Source of the DNA: Pseudomonas brassicacearum
Lineage (GTDB): Bacteria; Pseudomonadota; Gammaproteobacteria; Pseudomonadales; Pseudomonadaceae
Reading direction: 5' to 3'
NCBI RefSeq assembly: GCF_003732225.1
Contig: NZ_MOBJ01000006.1
Location: forward strand, 186,001 to 250,000
Length of the DNA stretch: 64,000 nucleotides
Both the position numbers and the translations under genes were made by a program. The notes under the pieces were generated by a model. It was not told the origin of the DNA. It saw only the letters and a program-made list of their open reading frames with translations, and searched no databases. Shown here piece by piece: positions 22,879-32,711 of the stretch. Positions within the stretch are counted from its first letter, which is position 1. Every line of letters begins with the position of its first letter.

Positions 22879-25122
22879 TTAGCCCTCCGAGCTGGCGTTT
22901 TTGAAATCCAGAGTCAATTCTTTTGGTGCACTTTCCCCAGCCCTGATGAGCGGTTCTTCAGGTTCTGGCTTACGATTTGGTGTCAATAACTCCACATCGG
23001 CGGGATCAGCACTGTGTACCAAAAATGTTTTGCCTTCCTCGTTTGTGTAGCCCGCTACACGAGTGCCATCGGCGCGTTTGAGGGTATACGGCGCACCCAC
23101 CATGGGCTCGCCCGTCTTTTCGTCCTGTAGCAAATACCGGGCCTTATGACTTCGCGGAGCGCCTTGGAGCAGCTTTCCGAAGTTGTCCTTGTCAGCCAGA
23201 CCCGGCAGGAGAGGGCCCAATATCTTGATCCCAGTCCCCGCACCCGGCCCACCTCCGGAATTAACCTTCACCTCAGCCCCACTAATCGTCACACCCCCCG
23301 CATCGACCTTGACGAAACTCCCCCCAGCCTTGGCCGTCAGTTCCATCCCGCCTTCTACCACGACCTTTTCACCGGCGTGGTAATGAATTTCCTGACTTGC
23401 CTCGACAAACTGCGCAGTGCCGACCTTCACATGCTGAGTCACCCCGACTGTCAGGTGATCGTCGGCTCGGGCCTCGGTTTTGCGGTCGAGGTGGGTGATG
23501 CGATGTTCTTCAGCCTTGAGTTCGGTGAGGGTGTTGGCTTCGACGGTGTCATGACGTTCGTTGCCGACGCGGATTTTCTGGTCGTGCTCGACGTTTTCGT
23601 CCCAGTCGCGTTGGGCGTGCAGGTAGATCTGTTCGGCACCTTTTTTGTCTTCGATGCGGAACTCGTTGTAGCCCTTGCCGCCCGGTGAACTGAGGGTTTT
23701 GAAGGTGCTGCGGGTTTTGTTCGCCGGCAGGTCGTAGGGGACGACGTTTTCCTTGTGGTACAGGCAACCGGTGACCAGCGGTTGGTCGGGATCGCCTTCG
23801 AGGAAGGTCACCAGCACTTCCATGCCAATGCGCGGGATGGCGATGCCGCCGTAAGCGCTACCGGCCCAGCCGCTGGCGACGCGAACCCAGCAACTGGTCT
23901 TGTCGTCGGTCTGGCCTTCACGGTCCCAGAAAAACTGCACCTTGATGCGGCCGTATTGATCGCAGTGGATTTCTTCGCCTTTGGGACCGGTGACCACCGC
24001 GGTCTGGCTGCCCAGGACTTTCGGTTTCGGGTGTTCGAGGGCAGGGCGGTAGTGCGCGTCCCACGGTGTGGCGAGGAAGCGGTTGCGGTAACCCTGGTGG
24101 AAGTCATCCTTGTTCTGGGTGACGTCACTGGTGATGGACTCGCCCAGCACTTGCGGCTGCTTGCCTTCGTGAATGACTTCCAGCAGCAACCAGAGGTCGT
24201 TCCATTCGGCACGCGGGTGTTCGCTCAAGGCGAGGAAGTGGCCACTGACCAGGATCGGTTGATCGCTTTTACCTTCGGCCAGTTGGTAGTCGCTGCGATG
24301 ACGCTCCAGGGCGCGGGTCGCCAGTTGCTTGCCGCGCTCGCGGTCGGTGAAACGGCCGGGGTAGTCGTAGTCTTCCAGGTCTGGCAGGAACGCACTGCTG
24401 GCCGCGCCTTCAGGCAGGATGCGTGGTTTTTCGAAGTCGTAATCGCGGCGGCTGACGCGGCTGGTGCGGGTTTCCAGGCGCAGGTTGAAGCGCTTGATCA
24501 CTGGCTTGTCGGCACTCATGCCGGAGTCTTGCTGATAGGGCACGGGCGCCAGTTTGCGGAACACCGTCTGGTCATCGCCGAACACCAGCGTGTGGCCGCT
24601 GGCACTGTGCTGGAAGTGAAAGTGAATGCCTTCTTCTTCGCACAGGCGCTGGATGAAATGCAGGTCGGACTCGTCGTACTGCACGCAGTACACGCGCTCG
24701 GGGTAGATCGCGCCAAGCTGGAAACGGTAGGCGTCGGACAGAATGCCGCGCGCTTCGAGAACCTGGGCGATGATCTTCGGCACGCTCAGTTGCTGGAAGA
24801 TTTGCTGGTCATGGTTGTGGCGCAGGTAGTTGAGCTGCGGGGTCAGGCTGATGCTGTAGCGCGTCAGGCTCTTGCCCGAATCGCCCTGAGCGATGCGGTA
24901 GACAAGGCCATGAATGATCCCTTCGCCGGTACTGCCGAAAGTCAGGCAGGCGGGTTTGTGCAGCAGCTCTTCTAGCTTCAGGTCGGGACGGGAACTGACC
25001 AGTTCGATATCAAAACAGAACGGCTGATTGAGGGCTTCGCGGCCGACGAAACTGAGCACCTGAAGGTCAGTGGAAACACCTTCGAGGGTAAGAGAAATAT
25101 GGGTAGCGTTAGCATCCAGCAT
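22879..25122 (-). CDS. vgrG: Type VI secretion spike protein VgrG
   Basis: A 747-residue VgrG (TssI). The N-terminal gp27-like part starts LTLEGVSTDLQVLSFVGREA; the gp5-like OB fold contains KVQFFWDREGQTDDKTSCWV and VLVTFLEGDPDQPLVTGCLY; then comes the DUF2345 beta-helix with repeated VEA, VKV and ITHLD turns to about residue 640. A C-terminal extension of some 100 residues (ARYLLQDEKTGEPMVGAPYTL and on) looks transthyretin-like and probably grips the effector. It is the first gene of a vgrG-effector-immunity unit with four bases to the effector. No other tss genes are in the window, so it is an orphan module. Confidence 0.93.
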   Translation of the reverse strand: MLDANATHISLTLEGVSTDLQVLSFVGREALNQPFCFDIELVSSRPDLKLEELLHKPACLTFGSTGEGIIHGLVYRIAQGDSGKSLTRYSISLTPQLNYLRHNHDQQIFQQLSVPKIIAQVLEARGILSDAYRFQLGAIYPERVYCVQYDESDLHFIQRLCEEEGIHFHFQHSASGHTLVFGDDQTVFRKLAPVPYQQDSGMSADKPVIKRFNLRLETRTSRVSRRDYDFEKPRILPEGAASSAFLPDLEDYDYPGRFTDRERGKQLATRALERHRSDYQLAEGKSDQPILVSGHFLALSEHPRAEWNDLWLLLEVIHEGKQPQVLGESITSDVTQNKDDFHQGYRNRFLATPWDAHYRPALEHPKPKVLGSQTAVVTGPKGEEIHCDQYGRIKVQFFWDREGQTDDKTSCWVRVASGWAGSAYGGIAIPRIGMEVLVTFLEGDPDQPLVTGCLYHKENVVPYDLPANKTRSTFKTLSSPGGKGYNEFRIEDKKGAEQIYLHAQRDWDENVEHDQKIRVGNERHDTVEANTLTELKAEEHRITHLDRKTEARADDHLTVGVTQHVKVGTAQFVEASQEIHYHAGEKVVVEGGMELTAKAGGSFVKVDAGGVTISGAEVKVNSGGGPGAGTGIKILGPLLPGLADKDNFGKLLQGAPRSHKARYLLQDEKTGEPMVGAPYTLKRADGTRVAGYTNEEGKTFLVHSADPADVELLTPNRKPEPEEPLIRAGESAPKELTLDFKNASSEG

Positions 25123-25519
25123 GCCTTTGATTCCGTCCTTTGAATAACCAGGGCGCGATGGTGCAGGATTAAATCCATCGGTTCAAGGCGCAAATGGCCT
25201 AGGCGATGGCAGTGATGGGCATCGGGAAAACCCCTATTTACAAGGTTTAGGTCAATGAAATCGGGACGTTTGGCAATCAATGTAATGCCGTTAAGGAGCA
25301 TCGGCTACCTACCGCGAGTAGAAACAGGCAGTCATTTTCAGACTAAAGTTGTCTGTCTCGGCTAGCAGCCATATGCCACCATTGGCAATTACCCTCCGTA
25401 ACCGCGGCTGCGCAACGCGACGTACCGGACCAATTACGAGAAGTTCGCCCGGGATGTGGATGAGACCCGGTTGATTGTGAGTTACAACTTTTCGATCCTG
25501 TAGCGCCTGACAGAATGCC
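25123..25519. other. Upstream region of vgrG with a porin relic
   Basis: About 400 bases between the vgrG start and a REP pair. Apart from the porin stub at 25402-25503 I see no gene. The vgrG promoter must lie in the first 280 bases but no clear hexamers stand out. Confidence 0.4.
25402..25503 (+). pseudogene. 3' stub of an OprD-type porin gene
   Basis: The open stretch reads LRNATYRTNYEKFARDVDET followed by RLIVSYNFSIL and TAG. This is the form of the last beta-strands of Pseudomonas OprD-family porins (DVDETRLIV followed by a short aromatic C-terminal strand). A stop codon lies in frame just upstream, and no other porin sequence precedes it, so only the end of the gene remains. Confidence 0.55.
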
Positions 25520-25613
25520 ATCGCGAGCAAGCTCGCTCCCACAGGGGGATCTGAGTCGTATGCAGAATTTGCATCACACAAAGATCCATTGTGGGAGCGA
25601 GCTTGCTCGCGAT
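25520..25613. repeat. REP pair, family A
   Basis: TCGCGAGCAAGCTCGCTCCCAC and its inverted copy GTGGGAGCGAGCTTGCTCGC stand about 45 bases apart. The same pair occurs at 32599-32690 and 61291-61389. It lies after the porin stub and next to the convergent end of the mannitol operon, and can fold into a long hairpin able to stop or protect transcripts. Confidence 0.85.
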
Positions 25614-25626
25614 GAGGCCCTCACAT

Positions 25627-26571
25627 TCAGCGCATTTCCAACTGATGCCGATACGGCAAATCCGGCCCGGTCTTGCTGCAGGTCAGCGCCGCAGCTTGCA
25701 CTGCAAACTTGAGCATCGAATCGATCTGCTCACGACTCAGCTGCTGCACGCCTTCTACCGAGTCGAGCTGCTGTTCGGTCAGCCAGGTAATCAGCGCGGC
25801 CTGGAAGGTATCGCCGGCACCGACGGTGTCGGCGATCACCACCGGGGTCGCCGGCGCAGACCAGCTGCCGTGGCGACGGCTGAACACCGTCGCGCCTTGG
25901 CCGCCACGGGTCAGGAACACCAGTTGGCAGCGATGCTCCAGCCAGCCGTCGATCACGCTTTGCGGGTCGCGGTCCGGATACAGCAGGCTCAAGTCTTCAT
26001 CGCTGACCTTGATCAGATCGGCAAGTTCTACCAGCTCTGCGATACGTGAACGCCACAACTCGATGTTCGGCTCGGGATTGAGCCGCACGTTCGGGTCGAG
26101 GCTGATCAGGCGTTTGCCGCTTTCCCGGCGCACCAGCGCCAGCAGCGTGTCGGCAATCGGTTGCACCACCAGCGAGAACGAGCCGATGTGCAGCCCGCGT
26201 ACTTGCTCGTTCAACTCCGGCAGATGGGCCAGTGTGAGCTGACGATCAGCGCAGCCTTCACCGCGAAAGCTGTAGTGCGGCGAGCCGTTGGCACCGACCT
26301 CGACCATTGCCAGGGTGGTCGGTGCATCGACGTCCAGCAGGTAATCCGGGCGTACCCCTTCATCCGCCAGCACTTGTTGCAAGCGACGGCCGAGGTAATC
26401 GGTGGACAGCCCGGCGAACAGCGCCGCGTCCACACCCAAGCGGCGCAAGCCGACCGCCACATTGAAGGGTGATCCGCCGGCAATCGCCTTGTAATTCACT
26501 TTTGAAGCCTGACCGCTGGCCTCGTTTTCGCTGAAGAAATCGAACAGCGCTTCGCCACACACCAGATACAT
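25627..26571 (-). CDS. mtlZ: Fructokinase, PfkB family
   Basis: A 314-residue sugar kinase of the ribokinase/PfkB family that phosphorylates the fructose made by mannitol dehydrogenase. It opens with CGEALFDFF, has the first signature GGSPFNVAVGLRRLGVDAAL and the second DTVGAGDTFQAALITWL, which carries the catalytic aspartate. It is the last gene of mtlEFGKDYZ, six bases after the xylulokinase stop. Confidence 0.92.
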   Translation of the reverse strand: MYLVCGEALFDFFSENEASGQASKVNYKAIAGGSPFNVAVGLRRLGVDAALFAGLSTDYLGRRLQQVLADEGVRPDYLLDVDAPTTLAMVEVGANGSPHYSFRGEGCADRQLTLAHLPELNEQVRGLHIGSFSLVVQPIADTLLALVRRESGKRLISLDPNVRLNPEPNIELWRSRIAELVELADLIKVSDEDLSLLYPDRDPQSVIDGWLEHRCQLVFLTRGGQGATVFSRRHGSWSAPATPVVIADTVGAGDTFQAALITWLTEQQLDSVEGVQQLSREQIDSMLKFAVQAAALTCSKTGPDLPYRHQLEMR

Positions 26572-26577
26572 AGTTGT

Positions 26578-28080
26578 TCACTCTTTAAAAAGGGTTGCGA
26601 CCTGTTGTCGATAGCGCTCATAGGCCTGTTGGTAGGCCGCTGCATTCGCTGCGACAGGTTGGGTTTCGCTGCTGGGGTCGAGGCTGACACAGCGTTCGCA
26701 CAAGGCCAACAGACTTTGCTGGGTCCCGGCCCCGGATTCGCACCACGCGGCCTGAATCGCTGCGCCGAGTGCCGCGGCCTCGCCGTGTTCGGTGCAGACC
26801 ACCGGGGTGTTCATGATGTCCGCGACCATCTGCCGCCACACCGGGCTTTTCGAGCCGCCACCGGTGAGGCGAATGCTGCGGCTTTGCAATCCGTTGTGGC
26901 GCAGCAGGTCCAGACCATAACGCAAACCGAAGGTGGTGCCTTCGACTACTGCGCGGCAGAGGTTGGCCCGGGTCAGGTTAGTCATGTTCAGCCCCAACAG
27001 GCTACCGGTGGCATGGGGCAGGTTGGGAACGCGCTCGCCATTGAGGAACGGCAACATGCACACACCTTCGGCGCCAATCGGCGACTGCTCGATACACCTG
27101 TTGAACTGCGAGAGGTCCAGCGCGAACAGCTCACGAACCACACCGGTGGCGTTGGTCAGATTCATCGTGCAAATCAACGGCAACCAGCCACCGCTGGAGG
27201 AACAGAAGGTCGCGACTGACGCATCCGGGCTGACCTTGGGCTGTTCGGCGTAGGCATACACGGTGCCCGAAGACCCCAGGCTCATGGTGATTGCGCCGGG
27301 CTGAATATTGCCGGTGCCGAGGGCGCCCATCATGTTGTCGCCACCACCGCTGGCGACCAGCGCCTTTGGGTTAATGCCCAACCGTTCGGCGATGCTCGGC
27401 AAAATCGTGCCGACCGCCTGATGTGCCTCCAGCAACTCAGGCAGCGCCGCTTGCAGGCGTCCGCTGGGGTCGATGTCGCGCAGCAGTTGTACGTCCCATT
27501 GGCGGGTGCGCACATTGAAATAACCGGTGCCAGAAGCGTCGCCGAACTCGCTGCAGTAGCGCCCGGTCAGCCAATAGTTGAGGTAGTCGTGGGGCAACAG
27601 AATGTGCGCGATGCGGGCGAAAATCTGCGGATGCTGCTCTTGGGTCCACAACAGTTTGGACACGGTATAGCCCGGTGCGATGGCCACGCCGAGGCGTTCC
27701 AACGAGCCGCTTTCGCCGCCCAGATGGGCCAGCAACCGCTGGTTTTCTGCGGTGGTTTCGGTGTCGCACCAGAGCTTGGCCGGGCGCAGGACCTGGCCTT
27801 GTTCATCGAGCAGGACCAGGCCATGTTGCTGGCCCGAGACACCGATGCCGAGAATCTCCAGACCGCTGATGTTGGCGGCCAGCAAGGCCTGGCGAGTGGC
27901 GAGCGTTAACGCCTCGAGCCATTGGGCGGGGTCTTGTTCACGACAGCCGTTGGCGCCGCTGATCAGGCTATGGGCGGCAGCGCCCTGACCGAGGACTTTA
28001 CCGCTGCGCGCGTCGAGGATCAGTGCTTTGGTGCCTTGGGTGCCGCAGTCGATGCCGAGGAATAATTGTTGGTTTGCCAT
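26578..28080 (-). CDS. mtlY: Xylulokinase
   Basis: A 500-residue FGGY-family kinase that phosphorylates D-xylulose, the product of arabitol oxidation by the polyol dehydrogenase. It begins LFLGIDCGTQGTKALILDAR (phosphate 1 loop), has GVSGQQHGLVLLD, and carries the C-terminal FGGY features RLTGGGSKSPVWRQMVADIM and EAAALGAAIQA. It lies 14 bases after mtlD. With mtlZ it lets the operon feed both mannitol and arabitol into central metabolism. Confidence 0.92.
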   Translation of the reverse strand: MANQQLFLGIDCGTQGTKALILDARSGKVLGQGAAAHSLISGANGCREQDPAQWLEALTLATRQALLAANISGLEILGIGVSGQQHGLVLLDEQGQVLRPAKLWCDTETTAENQRLLAHLGGESGSLERLGVAIAPGYTVSKLLWTQEQHPQIFARIAHILLPHDYLNYWLTGRYCSEFGDASGTGYFNVRTRQWDVQLLRDIDPSGRLQAALPELLEAHQAVGTILPSIAERLGINPKALVASGGGDNMMGALGTGNIQPGAITMSLGSSGTVYAYAEQPKVSPDASVATFCSSSGGWLPLICTMNLTNATGVVRELFALDLSQFNRCIEQSPIGAEGVCMLPFLNGERVPNLPHATGSLLGLNMTNLTRANLCRAVVEGTTFGLRYGLDLLRHNGLQSRSIRLTGGGSKSPVWRQMVADIMNTPVVCTEHGEAAALGAAIQAAWCESGAGTQQSLLALCERCVSLDPSSETQPVAANAAAYQQAYERYRQQVATLFKE

Positions 28081-28094
28081 GGAGAGTCCTTCGA

Positions 28095-29570
28095 TCAGTC
28101 TGCCAACACCCGCTCCAGCGTCCGCGTCACGCCGTGTTCACGCAAGCTGTTACAGCACCACTCGAACGCTGCAACAAACTCCGCAGAGTGGGGGATCGCC
28201 GTACCAAAGATCTCCTCAACCTCCAGCAACCGCTGAGTGATCAACGGATCATCGACGACCAACGCCTGACAGAATTCCGCTCGTGGATCGGGAATCGAAT
28301 AGGCATTGCCGTTCTCATCCACGCCCTTCAAGTAGATCGCCCACGCCGCCACCACCAACGCCGCACGCCTGGTATCGCGTCCATCGGCAATCAAGCGGTT
28401 GATAGTCGGCACGATGAACTTGGGAAACTTCGACGAGCCATCGGAGCAAACGCGCTCCAGTTGATCGGCAATCGCCTGATTGGAGAAACGCTCGACCAGA
28501 GTGTTTTTGTACTGTGTCAGGTCGATGCCCGGTACGGGTGCCAATTGTGGCGTTACGTCGAGGTCCATGTAGGCACGCATGTAACGCACGAACAGCGGAT
28601 CGTTCATGGCCTCGTGGACGAAGCGATAGCCCTTGAGGAAACCCAGATAAGTCAGGGCCAGGTGGCTGCCATTGAGCAGTTTGATTTTCATCTCTTCATA
28701 GGGCGTGACGTCATCGGTGAACTGCACGCCGACCTTTTCCCAGGCCGGGCGGCCGTTGACGAAGTTGTCTTCCAGCACCCATTGCACAAAGGGTTCACAG
28801 ACCACTGGCCAGGCATCGTCAATGCCGTGCTCGTCGTGCAGTTGCAAGCGGTGAGCCGAGCTGGTTATCGGGGTGATGCGGTCGACCATGGCGTTGGGGA
28901 AGCTGACGTTTGCGGCGATCCAGTCCCGCAGATCGGCATCGCGCAGCGCGGCGAAGGCCAGCAGGGCCTTGCGGGTGACCGCGCCGTTGTGCGGCAGGTT
29001 ATCGCAGGACATCAAGGTAAACGCTGAAATGCCGGCGGCACGACGTTTGGCCAGGGCTGCGCAGAGGAAGCCGAACACGGTTTTCGGACTGTTTGGGTGC
29101 GCCAGGTCATGCTGGATCTGTGGCAGCTGGGCCATGAACTCGCCGCTGCTGTCGTCAATGCAGTAACCACCCTCGGTGATGGTCAGCGAGACGATGCGTA
29201 TGTCCGGACTGGCGAGTTTATCGATCAGCACCTGAGTGCCGTCTTCGGCCAGCAGCATGTCGCTGATGGCGCCGATGACCCGGACCTGAGTGTCATCGGT
29301 ATCGCCCAGTTCAAACAGGGTGAACAGGTAGTCCTGGCCGGCCAGGTCGTCCCGGGCGCGGCGGTCTTCGGCGCGCAGGCCAACGCCGCAAATGCTCCAG
29401 TCCAGACCTTCGCCCAAGTTCATCAAGGCATCGGTGTAATAGGCCTGATGGGCGCGATGGAAACCGCCGACGCCGATGTGGGCGATGCCGTGGCGGGTAG
29501 CGCTCAGGGCGTAGGCGGGCAGCGCCACTTCAGGTGCCAGGCGGGTGAGGTTGGGTTTGTTCAATTTCAT
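28095..29570 (-). CDS. mtlD: Mannitol 2-dehydrogenase
   Basis: A 491-residue polyol-specific long-chain dehydrogenase that oxidises mannitol to fructose (and arabitol to xylulose) with NAD. The N-terminal dinucleotide site is AHIGVGGFHRAHQAYYTD; the catalytic region is KIKLLNGSHLALTYLGFLKG with the family's K, N and H residues. The start at 29570 (MKLNKPNLTRLAPEV) is preferred over a slightly earlier ATG. It lies 15 bases after mtlK in the mannitol operon. Confidence 0.92.
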   Translation of the reverse strand: MKLNKPNLTRLAPEVALPAYALSATRHGIAHIGVGGFHRAHQAYYTDALMNLGEGLDWSICGVGLRAEDRRARDDLAGQDYLFTLFELGDTDDTQVRVIGAISDMLLAEDGTQVLIDKLASPDIRIVSLTITEGGYCIDDSSGEFMAQLPQIQHDLAHPNSPKTVFGFLCAALAKRRAAGISAFTLMSCDNLPHNGAVTRKALLAFAALRDADLRDWIAANVSFPNAMVDRITPITSSAHRLQLHDEHGIDDAWPVVCEPFVQWVLEDNFVNGRPAWEKVGVQFTDDVTPYEEMKIKLLNGSHLALTYLGFLKGYRFVHEAMNDPLFVRYMRAYMDLDVTPQLAPVPGIDLTQYKNTLVERFSNQAIADQLERVCSDGSSKFPKFIVPTINRLIADGRDTRRAALVVAAWAIYLKGVDENGNAYSIPDPRAEFCQALVVDDPLITQRLLEVEEIFGTAIPHSAEFVAAFEWCCNSLREHGVTRTLERVLAD

Positions 29571-29585
29571 GTCGGGTCTCGGCAA

Positions 29586-30689
29586 TCAGGCAGCGGCGCG
29601 CAGCGGTCTGGCCACGGCCACCCCGTTGGCATCGAATAAGTGGCAGTGTTCGGCGTCCAGATGCAGACTCAGTTGCTCGCCATAACGGCTCGCCAGATCA
29701 CCGCGAATACGCATGGTCAGGGCTTCACCGGAGGCGGTCAGGACGTGGCAGAAAGTATCGCTGCCCAAGCGTTCGCTGACATCGGCGGTGACCTGCAAGG
29801 TGCAGTCGCCGGGTTGCGCGAGGTTCAGGTGTTCCGGGCGAATACCCAGCGTCACCGCGCCACCGACGTTGAGGTTGGCGCCGCTCAGCGGCAGGCTGAT
29901 GCGCGTCCCGGCATCGAGCCGGACTTCACAGCTTTGGCGATCGACGCGGCTGACCTCGCCCTTGAGAAAGCCCATTTTCGGGGTGCCGAGAAAGCCTGCG
30001 ACAAACAGGTTGGCTGGCTGGTGATAGAGCTCCAGCGGCGAGCCAACCTGTTCGATCCGGCCACCGTTGAGCACCACGACTTTGTCGGCCAGGGTCATGG
30101 CTTCAACCTGGTCGTGGGTCACGTAGATCATCGTCGCTTGCAGCTCTTTATGCAGTCGCGCCAGTTCCAGGCGCATCTGTACCCGCAGGGCGGCGTCGAG
30201 GTTGGACAGTGGTTCGTCGAACAGGAAAATTTTCGGGTTGCGCACAATCGCTCGGCCGATCGCTACGCGCTGACGCTGGCCACCGGAGAGCTGTTTCGGC
30301 TTGCGTTCGAGCATCGGCCCGAGTTCGAGAATACGCGCCGCTTCGTTGACCTTTTTCTCCACCTCAGCCTTGTTCACGCCGGCCAGGTCGAGGGCGAAAG
30401 ACATGTTTTTGCGCACGCTCATGTGTGGATACAAGGCGTAAGTCTGGAACACCATCGCCAGGTCACGCTTGGCCGGGCTGACTTCGGTGATGTCGCGCCC
30501 GTCCAGTTCGATGGTGCCAGCGGTGACTTCTTCAAGCCCGGCAATCAACCGCAACAGGGTCGATTTACCGCAGCCGGACGGACCGACGAAGACCACGAAC
30601 TCGCGGTCGTTCACTTCAAGGTCGATACCTTTGATGATGGAAAAGCCTTCGAAACCTTTTTGCAGATTCTTGATTTTCAGGTGGGCCAT
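29586..30689 (-). CDS. mtlK: Mannitol/polyol ABC transporter ATPase
   Basis: A 367-residue MalK-type ATPase that powers polyol import through MtlF and MtlG. Walker A is [12 protein letters not shown], the signature is [15 protein letters not shown], Walker B is [12 protein letters not shown] and the switch histidine lies in [19 protein letters not shown]-type C-terminal region follows from about residue 240. It is separated from mtlG by about 100 bases that hold a decayed REP unit. Confidence 0.93.
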   Translation of the reverse strand: MAHLKIKNLQKGFEGFSIIKGIDLEVNDREFVVFVGPSGCGKSTLLRLIAGLEEVTAGTIELDGRDITEVSPAKRDLAMVFQTYALYPHMSVRKNMSFALDLAGVNKAEVEKKVNEAARILELGPMLERKPKQLSGGQRQRVAIGRAIVRNPKIFLFDEPLSNLDAALRVQMRLELARLHKELQATMIYVTHDQVEAMTLADKVVVLNGGRIEQVGSPLELYHQPANLFVAGFLGTPKMGFLKGEVSRVDRQSCEVRLDAGTRISLPLSGANLNVGGAVTLGIRPEHLNLAQPGDCTLQVTADVSERLGSDTFCHVLTASGEALTMRIRGDLASRYGEQLSLHLDAEHCHLFDANGVAVARPLRAAA

Positions 30690-30744
30690 GACGGGCCTCC
30701 GCTTTTAATTGTTAAGGTTCAAGATCAAAAAATCGCGTGAGCCC

Positions 30745-30792
30745 TCGTAGGAGCTGCCGAAGGTTCGGGCCGCGTTCGGACGATCTTTTGAT

Positions 30793-30793
<1 letters not shown>
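30745..30793. repeat. Single decayed REP unit, family B
   Basis: TAGGAGCTGCCGAAGG followed by an altered tail matches one arm of the family B palindrome found complete at 34178, 50345 and 55030. It sits between mtlG and mtlK. Confidence 0.55.
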
Positions 30794-31623
<830 letters not shown>

Positions 31624-31631
31624 GGCAGGCC

Positions 31632-32558
31632 TCAGGCTTTGTCAGTCAGGTTTTTGCCGAGCATCCGCACCAGGATGATCGCCGCGATGTTGGCAATCAC
31701 CACCGCGATCAAGCCACCGGCCGAGGCCATGCCGACGTCGAACTGCACCAGTGCCTGGTTGTAGATCAGGTAGGCGAGGTTGGTCGAGGCGTAGCCGGGG
31801 CCGCCGTTGGTGGTGGTGAAGATTTCGGCGAATACCGAGAGCAGGAAGATGGTTTCGATCATTACCACCACGGCAATCGGCCGTGCCAGGTGGGGCAAGG
31901 TCAGGTGCCAGAAGATCGCGATCGGCCCCGCGCCATCCAGGCGTGCCGCCTCTTTCTGTTCCTGGTCGAGCGACTGCATGGCGGTCATCAGGATCAGGAT
32001 CGCGAAGGGCAGCCATTGCCACGAGACAATGATGATGATCGACAGCAGCGGGTAGTGGGCGAGCCAGTCCACGGGTTGAGCGCCGAAGAGCTTCCACACG
32101 GCAGCGAGAATCCCCGAGACCGGATGGAAGATCAGGTTCTTCCAGATCAGCGCACCGACGGTGGGCATGATGAAGAACGGCGAGATCAACATCACCCGCA
32201 CGATACCGCGGCCGAGAAACTCACTGGCTTCCAGCAGGGCGCTGATCAGTACCCCGAACACCACGCTGATCAACAGCACGCTGCCGACCAGTAATAAGGT
32301 GTTGGTGGCACCCGGCAGGAAGCCCGAGTCGGTCAGGAAGTAGCTGAAGTTCTCCAGCCCCACGAACGCATTGTCGCCGGGGTAGAGCAGGTTGTAGCGG
32401 ATCAGCGAAAAGTACAGGGTCATACCCAGCGGCACGATCATCCATAGCAGCAATAAGGCCACCGAAGGGCTGACCAGAAACCAGCCAGGGTTGGCCAGTT
32501 GGCTTTTACGCAGCGGTTGGGGAATGACCATGTGAGCTTTAGCAGTTGAAATATTCAT
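31632..32558 (-). CDS. mtlF: Mannitol/polyol ABC transporter permease
   Basis: A 308-residue MalF-like permease with six helices after a short cytosolic start (MNISTAKAHMVIPQPLRKSQ). The EAA loop is EAARLDGAGPIAIFWHLTLP. The start at 32558 is preferred over a TTG three codons earlier. The gene is separated from mtlE by a REP pair, as seen between binding-protein and permease genes in other sugar operons. Confidence 0.92.
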   Translation of the reverse strand: MNISTAKAHMVIPQPLRKSQLANPGWFLVSPSVALLLLWMIVPLGMTLYFSLIRYNLLYPGDNAFVGLENFSYFLTDSGFLPGATNTLLLVGSVLLISVVFGVLISALLEASEFLGRGIVRVMLISPFFIMPTVGALIWKNLIFHPVSGILAAVWKLFGAQPVDWLAHYPLLSIIIIVSWQWLPFAILILMTAMQSLDQEQKEAARLDGAGPIAIFWHLTLPHLARPIAVVVMIETIFLLSVFAEIFTTTNGGPGYASTNLAYLIYNQALVQFDVGMASAGGLIAVVIANIAAIILVRMLGKNLTDKA

Positions 32559-32598
32559 GGCGATCAAAACCGTTTCAAGTAGATCTATGACGATCTAA

Positions 32599-32690
32599 TG
32601 TGGGAGCGAGCTTGCTCGCGATGGCGATGTATCAGTCACCCACAATGTTGAATGGGAGGCCGTCATCGCGAGCAAGCTCGCTCCCACAGA
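32599..32690. repeat. REP pair, family A, between mtlE and mtlF
   Basis: TGTGGGAGCGAGCTTGCTCGCGATGG and the inverted CATCGCGAGCAAGCTCGCTCCCACA lie 40 bases apart inside the mannitol operon. The hairpin can slow 3' decay of the mtlE message and reduce read-through, giving more binding protein than permease. Confidence 0.85.
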
Positions 32691-32711
32691 AGGCAGGAGC
32701 GGGTTGCAGGG

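Noticed and set aside
23755..24975. 406-codon open frame on the plus strand
   Set aside because: Antisense to vgrG; the VgrG domains on the minus strand are unmistakable and the plus translation matches nothing recognisable.
28023..30740. Long plus-strand frames across the mannitol operon
   Set aside because: They lie antisense to mtlD and mtlK, which have complete motifs, and show the mirror-image composition typical of shadow frames.
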